Assembly: GCA_030407315.1 (NCBI GenBank)
Contig: JALQPE010001688.1
Location: 124,001-188,000, forward strand
Reading direction: 5' to 3'
Source of the DNA: Asparagopsis taxiformis
Lineage: Eukaryota; Rhodophyta; Florideophyceae; Bonnemaisoniales; Bonnemaisoniaceae
DNA: 64,000 bases
The first letter of the stretch is position 1; each line of letters opens with the position of its first letter. The translations under genes and the position numbers were made by a program. The notes beneath the pieces were generated by a model. It had not been told where the DNA came from. It did no database searches and saw nothing but the letters and a program-made list of their open reading frames with translations. This document shows, piece after piece, positions 22,801-32,222 of the stretch.

Positions 22801-24048
22801 GCCGGGTGTTGCGCACAACAGCGACACGTCAGCAGTACACGTGAAACAATGTGAGTCACGAATGAGTCACGAAACGAATTGAAAAGGGATAGATGCAGCA
22901 CGGAGCTAGCCATGTTTGTCCAACAAAACGCTGTTGATATTGTGCGTGCCAAACATTCGTACATTCATTGCGATACTGCCGCTATGCGTCTATTACTCGA
23001 GTGTACCAAGTGGTGGCATTTGGCGTATCGACTTTTGCACAACGCGACCGCTCAAATTCATGCGTGCCGCCACCCAACCGAGCGCTCACACGATGGCCAA
23101 TAGTACCTCAACGTGTTGCAGGGTAGTAGTGCTGTCTGCAATCTTTTCGAGGTTTGTCTTACCTCTATTCCAAGTATTGCGCAGTAGCTGCAGTCGCACA
23201 CGCAGATACGCTGTGTTCTGTTCTGCGTTCCGTAATTACATCTTGAAACAAAGTGTCTGTATGCCATGCGCTGCCACCCGTCCGTCTGTGGCATAGCCAT
23301 GTCATTATGGTGCTACAGGGAGTGAAGATACTGTCGGAGAACGGCAATGGTATCAAACCATTCGGAGGAGTCGTTCCAATGCACCGCGCTAGCCTAGCCT
23401 ATCGCGCACAGCACGCTGCGCTCGCGAGTAAACTTTGGCGGCATTGATGGATGGATGTGCATCATGGTGATGCACATTGGATGCATCGTGAGACAGTAAT
23501 TTACATCTTGCAGACAACAAACTGTCATGAATCACCATTGGCTACCAGAGGCTGCGCTGCATCGACAGTCTGCTCTCCGACCTCCACTTCATCGATCGGG
23601 GCGGGGCGCACTGCGGGGCACGTTTTGTTTCCTTCAGTTTCCGCTACGGTCTCAAGACGGGGCGACTGCTATCGGGTGGAGCGAGTGGCAGGACTAGTTG
23701 AAAGGAGCACACACCAATGTATGGGTGTCGTTTTTGTTTAAAGAATGATCAGTTGAGATGGTTATACGCTTGGCTGACGTTGAGTGCTAGTTTGCTCATC
23801 AGTAGTAACATAAGTGCAGATGGGCTACCCTGGGGCAACGTGTGTGCGCTACTGGCTGCTCAACAGTGTTTGTGTGTATGTGAAATTACCAATCTTTTCA
23901 TTACATTAGCGCGCTCGACGTCATAGTTATGATCCGTACAGTAACACCGCACCGGTGCAAATTACACGCACCACCGCAATGGATGCACTGGTCGCCGCGC
24001 CGCACGCATTGCATCTCAGTGTAACCGCCTTCACACCACCACCGTCAA
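19868..24048. other. 4.2-kb region without recognisable genes
   Basis: Overlapping frames of up to 178 codons occur on both strands, Cys/His/Arg-rich and without motifs, typical of non-coding DNA with biased trinucleotides. An inverted repeat with 10-base arms lies at 23455-23477. TACAGTA occurs at 23939, about 110 bases before the pseudouridine synthase start. No tRNA or transposon ends were recognised. Confidence 0.5.
23455..23477. repeat. Perfect inverted repeat with 3-base loop
   Basis: The arms ATGTGCATCA and TGATGCACAT are exact reverse complements separated by TGG. The element is 570 bases upstream of the pseudouridine synthase and could form a hairpin or bind a dimeric factor. Function unknown. 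Confidence 0.6.
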
Positions 24049-25170
24049 ATGCGCACCATCAATAGGTCCGCTTTCATGCCGCCAACACGCGTGACGCCAC
24101 ATATCGCGCGCGTCTATGCGTCCCGTCTGTGCGCAACAGCTGGTGCCCGTCCATCAAATACGCGCCCGCCCTCCCTCACCCGCAACAGGGATTGCGTAAA
24201 GAAGAAAGTGGCCCTATTGCTCGCGTATGACGGCGCCAATTACCACGGACTGCAGCGCAATGCCGGGGTGTGCACAGTTTCCGACGTGTTGGAAAAGGCG
24301 CTCCATCATGTCGGTGCCATTTCAGACGACAACGTTGGCAATCTGGAGAAGATCAAGTGGCAGGTTGCCGCTCGAACTGATCGCGGCGTCTGTGCAGCAG
24401 GTAATTTGGTATCTGCAAAGTTGTTGTTTCGTAGAGATGAAGTTGCTGTACCCGGTGTTTTTCAACTCATGACCGATCGAATTAATGATGCCCTTCCGGA
24501 TCATGTACGTTTGTTCGGTATATCACAAATCACCGGTAGTTTCGCTGCTAGAAATGCCTGCGGCGAACGTTGGTACGAGTACTTGCTACCGATGTCGGCA
24601 CTCACTCCCAACCGATCCCTGTTGCATTTCAAGCAGATTTTGAATCAGTTTCAGGGATCGCATGCTTTTCACAACTACACGATAGGCACGGATCATAGTA
24701 TACCACCACGCGCGCAGGGATACCGTTTTATAACTGTGGCTACTTGCGATTTGGAGCCACTGTCATTGCAAATTGCCGGTCATGATGACATACAGTGGGT
24801 CAGAATACGTGTGAGAGGACAGAGCTTCATGCTTCATCAGATTCGAAAAATGATAAGCATGGCAGTGATGGTTCATCTCAATCGGCTACCGGAAAAGGCA
24901 ATTGAGCTATCGTTCCGCGGTGATGTACTAATCAATATCCCACCTGCTCCGGCCGTCGGATTGTTTCTTGATTCATGTCACTTCCATTGGTACAATGAGA
25001 GACATAAAGCGGCGCTAGAACGGCCAATTTCATTTGCGCCTTACGACAAAGTTCGCGAAGAGTTCAAGCGGAAGCATATTTTTCCTTCCATTGCTCGGAG
25101 GACTGTGGAGGAAGACGCACTCAATATATTTTTCCGGACGCTCGACAGTCATCCGACGCGATTACCATAA
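24049..25170 (+). CDS. PUS1: tRNA pseudouridine synthase, TruA/PUS1 family
   Basis: 373 residues. Residues 1-50 are rich in Arg, Ser, Thr and Ala without acidic residues, resembling a mitochondrial or plastid presequence. The catalytic domain starts at KKKVALLLAYDGANYHGLQR. The catalytic Asp is Asp111 in the motif AARTDRGVCA (family consensus R-T-D-x-G-V-x-A). The later motif HDDIQWVRIRVRGQSFMLHQIRKM is the conserved TruA-type core. TruA/PUS1/PUS3 enzymes convert uridine to pseudouridine in tRNA, and PUS1 also acts on other RNAs; which sub-family this is cannot be fixed by eye. Single exon. It converges with the FAS1 gene about 250 bases away. Confidence 0.9.
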   Translation: MRTINRSAFMPPTRVTPHIARVYASRLCATAGARPSNTRPPSLTRNRDCVKKKVALLLAYDGANYHGLQRNAGVCTVSDVLEKALHHVGAISDDNVGNLEKIKWQVAARTDRGVCAAGNLVSAKLLFRRDEVAVPGVFQLMTDRINDALPDHVRLFGISQITGSFAARNACGERWYEYLLPMSALTPNRSLLHFKQILNQFQGSHAFHNYTIGTDHSIPPRAQGYRFITVATCDLEPLSLQIAGHDDIQWVRIRVRGQSFMLHQIRKMISMAVMVHLNRLPEKAIELSFRGDVLINIPPAPAVGLFLDSCHFHWYNERHKAALERPISFAPYDKVREEFKRKHIFPSIARRTVEEDALNIFFRTLDSHPTRLP

Positions 25171-25419
25171 AGCCGTCAGTTTGTAAGATATGTTACTTTA
25201 TAGTGTAGACTCGCAAGTGTCCCGTTATTCAGTCTCACGCTCTACACCTACGAATCTACAACTCATAACGCTCTTATCGCTAGGCAACGCAGATTGTTAA
25301 TCTCAACTGGAGTACACAATTTACGCCTCCAGGGTTTAAAGGCATTGACCAGCCGACAAGATGTGAACGACGTAGCGATAATGTGCTCGACAACCAAACA
25401 TAGAACCAATACACCACAA

Positions 25420-26217
25420 CTAATTATAGGACGACAGAGCTCCTCCCTCATAACCTGCTGGAAGCGGGTCGATTCCAAGAGCCTGGCGCGGCGTAAGAGT
25501 ATTCGTATAAGTATCAACAATAGTTGTGGACGGGAACTCTTTCTTAACAGGACCAGCCGGTTGAGGATTGAAAGACGATGGAATCAATACGGATGAAATA
25601 GCATGGATAATGCCGTTGGTGCAAGGCACATCACCCTTAATCACATTTGCACTTCCAGCGGTAACCCTTTTACCGTACCCCATAACAGTGATTGGAACGC
25701 CTGCAAAAGTGGTCACAGTGAACTGTCCATTGGCAATGATAGACGACGCGGTGATAGCACCAGGAACAACATGATAGGCCAAAACTTTTTTGAGCTCTTC
25801 CCGATTCTCCGGACGCAAGAGGGGGCCGAGCACAGCAAAGCCGTGGGGCTCGAGGAGAGAAGCAAAGGCACTATCGGTCGGCGCGAATACGGTGAACGGG
25901 CCACCCTTTGAAAGCTCGTAATCGAAACCGGTCTCCTGCAATAAGGAGACGAGCGTTTTGAAGATGGGAACTGAAGCGGCGGTTTCAACGATATCTTTGG
26001 TAGATGTCTGCTTGAAGCTTTGACCAAATTGATCAGCGCCGTACGGAACGCCTGCGGCTCCGTATCCACTGCCTGTGTACGGGTAGGCGGACATACGTGC
26101 TGGCGCTGAGCGGGTGGTCTTGGGTGGATTGGAGCGCAGCGGTGTTAATGCATCGTTTGATGCGAGACGGGTGCCCGATATGGCGTTGAGACTGGTGGAG
26201 GGGACGAATGCAACCAT
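25420..26217 (-). CDS. Fasciclin (FAS1) domain protein with plastid-type presequence
   Basis: 265 residues. The start MVAFVPSTSLNAISG carries the A-F-V transit motif, and residues 1 to about 60 are Ser/Thr/Ala/Tyr-rich. One FAS1 domain spans about residues 72-215, with the hallmark GGPFTVFAPTDSAFASL, LAYHVVPG and a closing NGIIHAISSVLIP. A short C-terminal tail of about 45 residues follows. FAS1 domains are usually extracellular adhesion modules, but plastid and thylakoid-lumen versions are known in algae and cyanobacteria. The presequence argues for the plastid in this case. Single exon. It is divergent from LSM7, with 308 bases between the starts. Confidence 0.88.
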   Translation of the reverse strand: MVAFVPSTSLNAISGTRLASNDALTPLRSNPPKTTRSAPARMSAYPYTGSGYGAAGVPYGADQFGQSFKQTSTKDIVETAASVPIFKTLVSLLQETGFDYELSKGGPFTVFAPTDSAFASLLEPHGFAVLGPLLRPENREELKKVLAYHVVPGAITASSIIANGQFTVTTFAGVPITVMGYGKRVTAGSANVIKGDVPCTNGIIHAISSVLIPSSFNPQPAGPVKKEFPSTTIVDTYTNTLTPRQALGIDPLPAGYEGGALSSYN

Positions 26218-26525
26218 TTTGGCTGGTGTGGATGCGTGGATTGGATGATTGCGAGAATGGTTAGGCGGGGGGGGGGATAGTTTGATATGTGTGGGAGAGG
26301 CGAAATTGGGTCATTGTTTTTAGATATTGGGCGATAATAAAGCAAACCCTAAAGATGTGTGGAGCTCGAGAGCTCCGAGATCAACTTTAAGTATTGATTT
26401 TGGTGTATCGGTTGAAATTTATAACCTAAGCTTGAAATGTTTGAAATGTTTTATGCATTTTGGCGATATGGTTGTGGCCAGTTGAACAGATGACGATGGC
26501 GTTGTGCAGTTGAGCGCTGGTTGAC
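26218..26525. promoter_or_regulatory. Divergent promoter region between FAS1 gene and LSM7
   Basis: 308 bases. It contains an uninterrupted G run near 26263-26273 and an AT-rich part (TTTATAACC near 26421). No other element was recognised. Confidence 0.45.
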
Positions 26526-26889
26526 ATGGCGCCCAAAGTAATCCTCGATCTGGGTAAGCACTCGGACAAAGAGGTCCACGTACAACTTGCGGGAGGGCGA
26601 CAGATTCGCGGCATCCTGAAGGGATGGGACCCATTGCTCAACCTGGTGCTGGATCAAGCTGTGGAAGAATTGCGAGGTATGAACAAGTTTGTGTATGCAT
26701 AGAGTTGCGGAAGCAGTAGCCAACTAACGCAATGATTTCATGGCAGACGCGAATGATGCGCATCGACTGAGCGGAAAGGAAAGAAAGCTGGGGTTGATCG
26801 TTGCACGAGGCACGTCAGTGATGACGATATCGCCGCTGGAAGGAATGGCGCCAATAGAAAATCCCTATGTGCAGGCCGAGGGCGAGTAA
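26526..26889 (+). CDS. LSM7: LSm7, U6 snRNP/mRNA-decay Sm-like protein (2 exons)
   Basis: 97 residues from two exons, 26526-26676 and 26747-26889, joined in phase 1. The intron 26677-26746 is 70 nt with 5' GTATGA, 3' CAG and a branch-like ACTAAC 18 bases before the acceptor. Exon 1 starts MAPKVILDLGKHSDKEVHV and carries the Sm1 motif through GGRQIRGILKGWDPLLNLVLD. After splicing, EELRDANDAHRLSG leads into the Sm2-type GLIVARGTSVMTISP. LSm7 is part of the LSm2-8 ring on U6 snRNA in splicing and of LSm1-7 in mRNA decapping. Length and motifs match human LSm7 (103 residues). It is followed by the phosphomannose-isomerase homologue on the same strand. Confidence 0.95.
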
Positions 26890-27180
26890 CAAGTAAACGT
26901 ATTGTCCCACTGTAGGTTAACAAACGTTGTGTAAGGATGCACAGTTGCCCCAGTAAAGCAATGCATAGAAATGCAAAATATGATTGATTTGTACTAGCGC
27001 TCATCTCCAACACGCTGAGCTTTGATAGATGCCTTCCAGCCGCCCCATCGTTTTCCCCGACGGCAGCGACAATTGCCCGCACCGCCTCCGACGCCGATCC
27101 AATTGCACTTGAATGCTCCTTCATTCCGCCTCGTTCGACATGCAGTATACATCACGCTGACCAATTTCCAATCTGTCACC

Positions 27181-28691
27181 ATGGATGCCAGCCCTTTCTA
27201 CCCCAAGTTGATCCCCCTCACAGCCGCAGTTACCCATCAGCCATGGGGCGTGCCTGGCAAAACCTCCCTTGTCGCACATTTGAAGTCGCTCAACAATTTC
27301 TCCCCCATACACCCTGAGCAGCCCTACAGCGAGTTTGTGGTCGGTTCTCGCGCCCCCAACACTGAAACAACCCTTGCCATCTCGCCCTCGGTAACTCTCT
27401 CAGATCACATTCGTAACCAGGTCATCGAAGTCGACCCAGCCATGCTCGATTTCTACTCCAAATTGCACCAGGACGGAATTCCTTATCTCCTCAAAATCGT
27501 GTCCGTCGTCTACCCGCAGCCCCTACGCGTGCATCCCGACACACCCTCAGCTGAAATGCTCGCCCAACAGTTTCCAAACCTCTACAAGGACACCGTTGCA
27601 AAGCCCATCATGGCCGTCGCCATTAGCGAAGTCGACGTCCTGCTCGGCTTTCAATCCGCTGTAGAAATCGTCAGTGAATTGTCGCGCGTTCCCGAATTTG
27701 CAGATGCAGTCGGTAGACCAGAGACAGATCACTTTGTTCACATTGTGAAAACCGGCACTGTCGCCCCTGATGATACCAAGAAAATCATCTCCAGTCTGCT
27801 TTCACGTACGCAAGACTTTGTTCGCAAATGTCTCGCCAATGCCACCGCTCGTCTGTCTAAAATGCCAGAAGAGTATGTCACCGATAGCGATCGCGAGCTT
27901 ATTGCGTTGCATGCCCGCTTTCCAGACGATCCCATGTGTTTTGCCGTATATTTCCTCAATCGTGTGCTGCTCGAACCTGCCAACGCAATTTTCATTCATC
28001 CGCAAGAGCCGTACACTTTTCTGTCTGGCGACTTTATAGAGGCGACGACTGATAGTGAGACCGTTATCAATGCAGGCTTGTGCACAGAAGAGAAGCAAAC
28101 TGACCATTTCTTGCGAGTGCTCAGTTTCGATGACTCAGCTATTGAGGTAAGTACGCCATTGTTTATTCTGTTCACATGTCTGGCAATAGTGATCTGACAA
28201 TTTGATCCCATCGATGCATGCGTCCAATTTTTGTGCACTAGATTTCCAGCGGTGAAGCCTTCAGTAATTACGGCGTCTCCTATGTGCCACCCGTTCCACA
28301 GTTTCAACTCTTCACATTCAAACTTCCCAGTGGTGTGGAACAGGAAATGATTGATTCAGCGTAAGTTCTATCACTCCAAAATTGAATTAGTCTGCTTTTC
28401 TTCCGCTTAGTCTGTCTAACCTTTCTCCTCTAAATATGATTTGACGATGAATTCAACAGAGCACCTTCTATTCTTCTAGTTTTGGCAGGAGAAGGTTTTA
28501 TTTCGATTGAAGAAGAGCCCAACCTTTTGCCGCTCCACATTGGTTCTTTATATTATTTGCATCCCCAGACGCGCCACACAATAACAGCACGAACTTACAA
28601 AGGTTACGACCAACCAACTCTTGAATTTGTTCAGATTGGTGTTAATGAATCGGCTGCCCCGTCCAGCTCATCCTCATGCGCAGTTATGTAG
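27181..28691 (+). CDS. Phosphomannose isomerase type I homologue lacking catalytic residues (3 exons)
   Basis: 438 residues from exons 27181-28146, 28242-28360 and 28460-28691. The introns are 95 nt (GTAAGT..TAG) and 99 nt (GTAAGT..CAG); both have standard ends and the frame stays open only after splicing. The fold follows type I phosphomannose isomerase from end to end: HQPWGVPGK, PYSEFVVG, YLLKIVSV, LRVHPD, MCFAVYFLN, LSGDFIEA and a C-terminal cupin ILLVLAGEG. In known enzymes zinc is held by Gln, His, Glu and His. Here the aligned residues are Arg116, His118, Ile143 and Tyr278, and the catalytic Arg of the V-R-A-G-L motif aligns with Asn297. Mannose/fructose-6-phosphate isomerase activity is therefore unlikely; a regulatory or binding role is inferred. 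Confidence 0.9.
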
Positions 28692-28801
28692 ATATTGGTT
28701 ACTGACTTGAACCATTGAACTATTCTGGCAGACTATTCAGATCAGCTGCTTCGGTAGCAATTTGAATGAGTTCGTGCTGAACAAAACTAAACGAACATTA
28801 A

Positions 28802-29860
28802 TCAGAGCACCCCTAGTCGTATACCCTCCATATCATAGAACAAGATCTGCTTCCGCACTGCTTGATGAATGCTTACATTTTGGATCACGCGAAGGGCCTC
28901 GTCAAAGCGATAAGGGGCACGGCGGACATTTATACGTCCATGCTTCGTAGCAACACCAGGATTATGGAGCAAGCCAGGATAGTTTGGAACGATTACATAC
29001 TTTGTGCCCGATTTGCGCAAAGCTTTCAGAAGCTGCCACGAGTTCTTGGGTGATAGAAAACCGAGGGAATGCCAGGTTAGCGCAAGATCCATTGATGGCA
29101 TCTGCGTTGCCCAGTACGAAGAGTCGTATATAATCTCTATGGAATCCAAGTCGCGAAACCTGTACAGAGCTTCAATTCTGTCTTTGTTTTCGGCTACAAT
29201 GCAGCTATATCGGAAACCAGGGATTTCAAACTCCAGACGTTGCACCAGTTCTGGCATCCAGAACATGCTCCATTTGCACGGGATATCAACTAGACTGGAG
29301 ATTTTGTGAGTCTTGACCAGACGATATACCATGAAAGAGAGGTGGGTGATGTTGTCATCATTGAACAAGTGAGCATTATCAGGAGTTTTAAGCACACCTC
29401 GAAATTCACCAGATAGTTCATTTTCTGTCCGGCTTGCATCATCCTGTTCATGAAGGTGCCTGTCATCTACTTTTGGTATTCTGTGCCTGAAAAGACCGTT
29501 CTTCCTTGCAATCTTTTGTTTCTCTATAACTGCACGTCTTTTCAAGGCATCCAGAAGGGCCTTTTGTTCCATTTCTTTTCTGAACAGCTCAAGGTTTAGT
29601 GAATTGCCTTGCACCATCACCCCGCTCGAAACAGCCATATTTCTAGGATCTCCTTTTTGATTCGGAATCAAATTTGTTTGAGTTGGCTGTACTGACTTTT
29701 TGTCTAAAGCAGAATCGATTGATTGCTTCCGCACAGATGTCCTACGTAGGGCTTCGGAAAGGAAAATTGCCAAGACAAGAAGAACGGTAATAATATGGAG
29801 AAGGTTCTGACTGCTGATCCACAAGGCGCGATGGCGCATAGAATGAATCCGTCTTCGCAT
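28802..29860 (-). CDS. Type II membrane protein with methyltransferase-like domain
   Basis: 352 residues. A short basic N-terminus precedes one hydrophobic span (residues of about 20-35, LLHIITVLLVLAIFL), giving a type II signal anchor typical of Golgi enzymes. A charged stem follows to about residue 160. The C-terminal domain contains SLVDIPCKWSMFWMPELVQR, which resembles the S-x-x-D-x-P-C-G motif of a Rossmann methyltransferase-like family, then DLALTWHSLGFLSP and GTKYVIVPNYPG in the places of motifs IV and V. The Gly after Cys in the SAM loop is replaced by Lys, so activity is doubtful. A polysaccharide-modifying role in the Golgi is a reasonable inference for an alga. Single exon. Confidence 0.7.
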   Translation of the reverse strand: MRRRIHSMRHRALWISSQNLLHIITVLLVLAIFLSEALRRTSVRKQSIDSALDKKSVQPTQTNLIPNQKGDPRNMAVSSGVMVQGNSLNLELFRKEMEQKALLDALKRRAVIEKQKIARKNGLFRHRIPKVDDRHLHEQDDASRTENELSGEFRGVLKTPDNAHLFNDDNITHLSFMVYRLVKTHKISSLVDIPCKWSMFWMPELVQRLEFEIPGFRYSCIVAENKDRIEALYRFRDLDSIEIIYDSSYWATQMPSMDLALTWHSLGFLSPKNSWQLLKALRKSGTKYVIVPNYPGLLHNPGVATKHGRINVRRAPYRFDEALRVIQNVSIHQAVRKQILFYDMEGIRLGVL

Positions 29861-30252
29861 GGTTGATATCTAAGGTTGAGGCGATCTATTAGAGTCTGAG
29901 GTGAAGCCGACTGGTGTAGATGTCATAGCCACACAAAGGGCTGATCTAGATGGTCCCTAACGTGGTTCTATTATGGAATACACCGAAGAAATACGGCACA
30001 TTCTCGTTTCATGTCATAGCGTTGTGATACAAACAATTGAACACGATGGATAGCGCATTCTGTGTTTGAAACAGAGAATTGAATGGTCAATTCATGCGCG
30101 ATAGAGCAGTCTGTGCATGGAGCATTTCGGTGCAATTTATATGTGTCAGCTTGCAGGAAGTTGATGAAGATTGTGATGGGAAGAGATGAAAATTATTGCG
30201 GGTTTGAGAGTTGTAGAAAATTTGAGAGTAAGATTGTAGTTATGTTTACAAT
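29861..30252. other. Intergenic region
   Basis: 392 bases between two minus-strand genes: upstream of the methyltransferase-like gene and downstream of NDUFA2. No motif stands out. Confidence 0.4.
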
Positions 30253-30778
30253 TCAAACGATATCTGCAAGTTTGAAGGTGTTACCTCCGATTCCACCACC
30301 AACGTTGGCGTTAATGGCAGGAGCGGCGGCCTCCAGCTCGGCGACAACTGCTAGAACTTGGTCTGCTGACATTCCCGTTGTTGATCGGGTTTCATATACA
30401 CCACGTTCTACATAAGAAAGAAAGTTAGCTCGTTAGCGTTCTACACCGAAGAGCGTTTACGAGGTCTCATCGACGATGTGGATCGAATGTAGCGAAGTAT
30501 GCAACCTACCATATCTTGCTGCAATGTGTGGTTCGACGCCATCTGCTGGGCGCATGTAAATTGGTAAACCTGGATTGAGCGCTTTGAGATCAGTGTAGTT
30601 GTTTTCGATAAATTGTCTTCATGAGATGAACAATAGGCAGTTAGATATCGATGAAAGGGATTCATATGCATGCGGGAAGATCGAAGACTTACCTTGTTCC
30701 TGCGCTGGATACGGAGTTTGCGCAGTATACGATGCGCAGCTCGTTTAGGCTGCGGGACAGTCTCGCTCGCCAACTCAT
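30253..30778 (-). CDS. NDUFA2: NDUFA2/B8 subunit of mitochondrial complex I (3 exons)
   Basis: 115 residues from exons 30778-30693, 30616-30510 and 30407-30253 on the minus strand. The introns are 76 nt (GTAAGT..AAG) and 102 nt (GTAGGT..TAG), each with CTAAC branch-like sequences. The product begins MSWRARLSRSLNELRI. The first splice yields SSAGTRQFIENNYTDLKALN and the second gives HIAARYERGVYET, followed by MSADQVLAVVAELE. This is the thioredoxin-like fold of NDUFA2, an accessory subunit of NADH:ubiquinone oxidoreductase. The start is chosen because mature family members begin just before L-x-E-I/L-R-I; an in-frame Met at 30982 is much less likely. A Gly-rich C-terminal tail of about 25 residues is longer than in animals. 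Confidence 0.92.
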
Positions 30779-31240
30779 GATGTTTACAAGTGAATGTTCA
30801 AATTGATGAGTACGTCGCGTTGACGTTTTCCAACACCGGTGGACAACTGGGGATGAAAGTGGTTGACGATGATGCCGAGAAGATGGAGCAGAGTATCGCA
30901 ACCAATCAGAAAGTAAACTATAAAAATGAAAATATTTACAAAAAGAAACCAATGAGCTTTCGAAAACAAATGGAGCAGACAAAAAGGCGTGATCTATCTG
31001 ATGAGCGAGCGAACAAGTTGCTCCGGCCCGATTGATTTATCTCCCAAACACTGTCCATCTTGTCGGAAGCATCATACTAACCGCAATTGGGTAGTTACAA
31101 TCACGCACTAAACAATTCACAAGTCCATAACACTATTATTCCAGCTCTTCGCAACAACTTTTCTCAGCTTTCCCCCTTCGATACTCGTGCGCACGTTCCC
31201 CATCAACCAAACTCACATCGGTTTGACTATCCTCTCTAGC
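30779..31240. other. Intergenic region, divergent promoters
   Basis: About 460 bases between the NDUFA2 start (minus) and the next plus-strand gene. A Lys-rich 81-codon plus frame at 30790-31035 has no motif and is not called. Confidence 0.4.
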
Positions 31241-32215
31241 ATGACTACTACAACTACACAGCAGCTGAATAGCGCTCACCTCTCCGTCATTTCCTTCAAC
31301 CCGAAAGGAGTGCTCAAATCTTACTGCTCTATTCCGACGCCACTTTCTCGACACCGTATTCAGCGCTACGTTAAAATTTTTCTTGCTTCACTCTCGATAT
31401 CTGAGGCCTTTCTCAGCTCACCTCCACAGCAATCTCAAACCGATTCGGACAATAGAATCGCTTCCCGGTATCGTAAGGCAACTGCTGTATTATGTGATGT
31501 TGATACCTTGCTGATTGGCGCCTCTCTTCGCGATGACGAAAATGAATGGATAGCAGTTGCTGGCAGACCATGCGTACTGCACAATGTCGACTTGGAAGAT
31601 GCTCTATTAGTAGCGCTCCATCATGCCGGATTTGACATTTCATCTTCCTCCTATACCTCGTTTCAGAGTCAATCTTATTTACACCACCTCTGGACAATGT
31701 TGTCGGAGATATTCACAACTAGTACTTCCTTGCGTGATGAACAGTTGATCCGCCACATCTGGAACGCCTTTATTCAACTGGCGAAACGATATCTGTATGC
31801 AACCGCACAAACCAACATTCCCGACAAACCAACCGTCCCGCCATCGAAACAAGTCCAACATTGTATCGACCAATTTTGTGAAGCCTCTACAAGTCTCGCA
31901 ACACACCAATCGCTTCCTTTCTGTCTTCTCGATTCTTCCGCAAAAGTTTTGTATTCACATTCGCTTCCAAATCGCAAAGCAAACCATCTCGCCTGGTATT
32001 ATGAATTTTTCGTGGGGACCGCCTCCCGCTTTTCCAATGGTTCCTTTCTGCAGTGGATCGACGACACATGTATGTACGCTTGGTTTAAAAGGCGTGGACA
32101 CATTCTTTGTGTCCAACTCAATCGCCCCGTATCCTCCGCTCCCAGCAACACATCCGCAATCCGAAACTCTGCAGCACGCTTAATTGATTGCATTATCAAC
32201 CAATCCAAACCCTAA
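31241..32215 (+). CDS. Hypothetical protein, single exon
   Basis: 324 residues from the Met at 31241 (MTTTTTQQLNSAHLSVISFN); an in-frame Met 18 codons earlier is possible. I do not recognise the family. The N-terminal 30-120 region (LSVISFNPKGVLKSYCS, then AVLCDVDTLLIGA and EWIAVAGRPCVLHNVDLEDALLVAL) alternates hydrophobic and polar residues like a mixed alpha/beta domain. It continues with a helical middle (LIRHIWNAFIQLAKRYLYAT) and a C-terminal beta-like part (LPFCLLDSSAKVLYSHSLP). The order is reminiscent of longin-type trafficking proteins, but this is only an impression. No signal peptide or membrane span. It ends 8 bases before the stop of the ABC gene on the other strand. Confidence 0.65.
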   Translation: MTTTTTQQLNSAHLSVISFNPKGVLKSYCSIPTPLSRHRIQRYVKIFLASLSISEAFLSSPPQQSQTDSDNRIASRYRKATAVLCDVDTLLIGASLRDDENEWIAVAGRPCVLHNVDLEDALLVALHHAGFDISSSSYTSFQSQSYLHHLWTMLSEIFTTSTSLRDEQLIRHIWNAFIQLAKRYLYATAQTNIPDKPTVPPSKQVQHCIDQFCEASTSLATHQSLPFCLLDSSAKVLYSHSLPNRKANHLAWYYEFFVGTASRFSNGSFLQWIDDTCMYAWFKRRGHILCVQLNRPVSSAPSNTSAIRNSAARLIDCIINQSKP

Positions 32216-32222
32216 TATATCT

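Noticed and set aside
26263..26273. G run between FAS1 and LSM7 as a phase-variable switch
   Set aside because: It is a simple mononucleotide run in a eukaryotic promoter region with no evidence of a switching role.
30689..30982. N-terminal extension of NDUFA2 from a Met at 30982
   Set aside because: It would add a hydrophobic leader absent from the family and reads through the exon-1 donor site; the Met at 30778 fits known NDUFA2 proteins.
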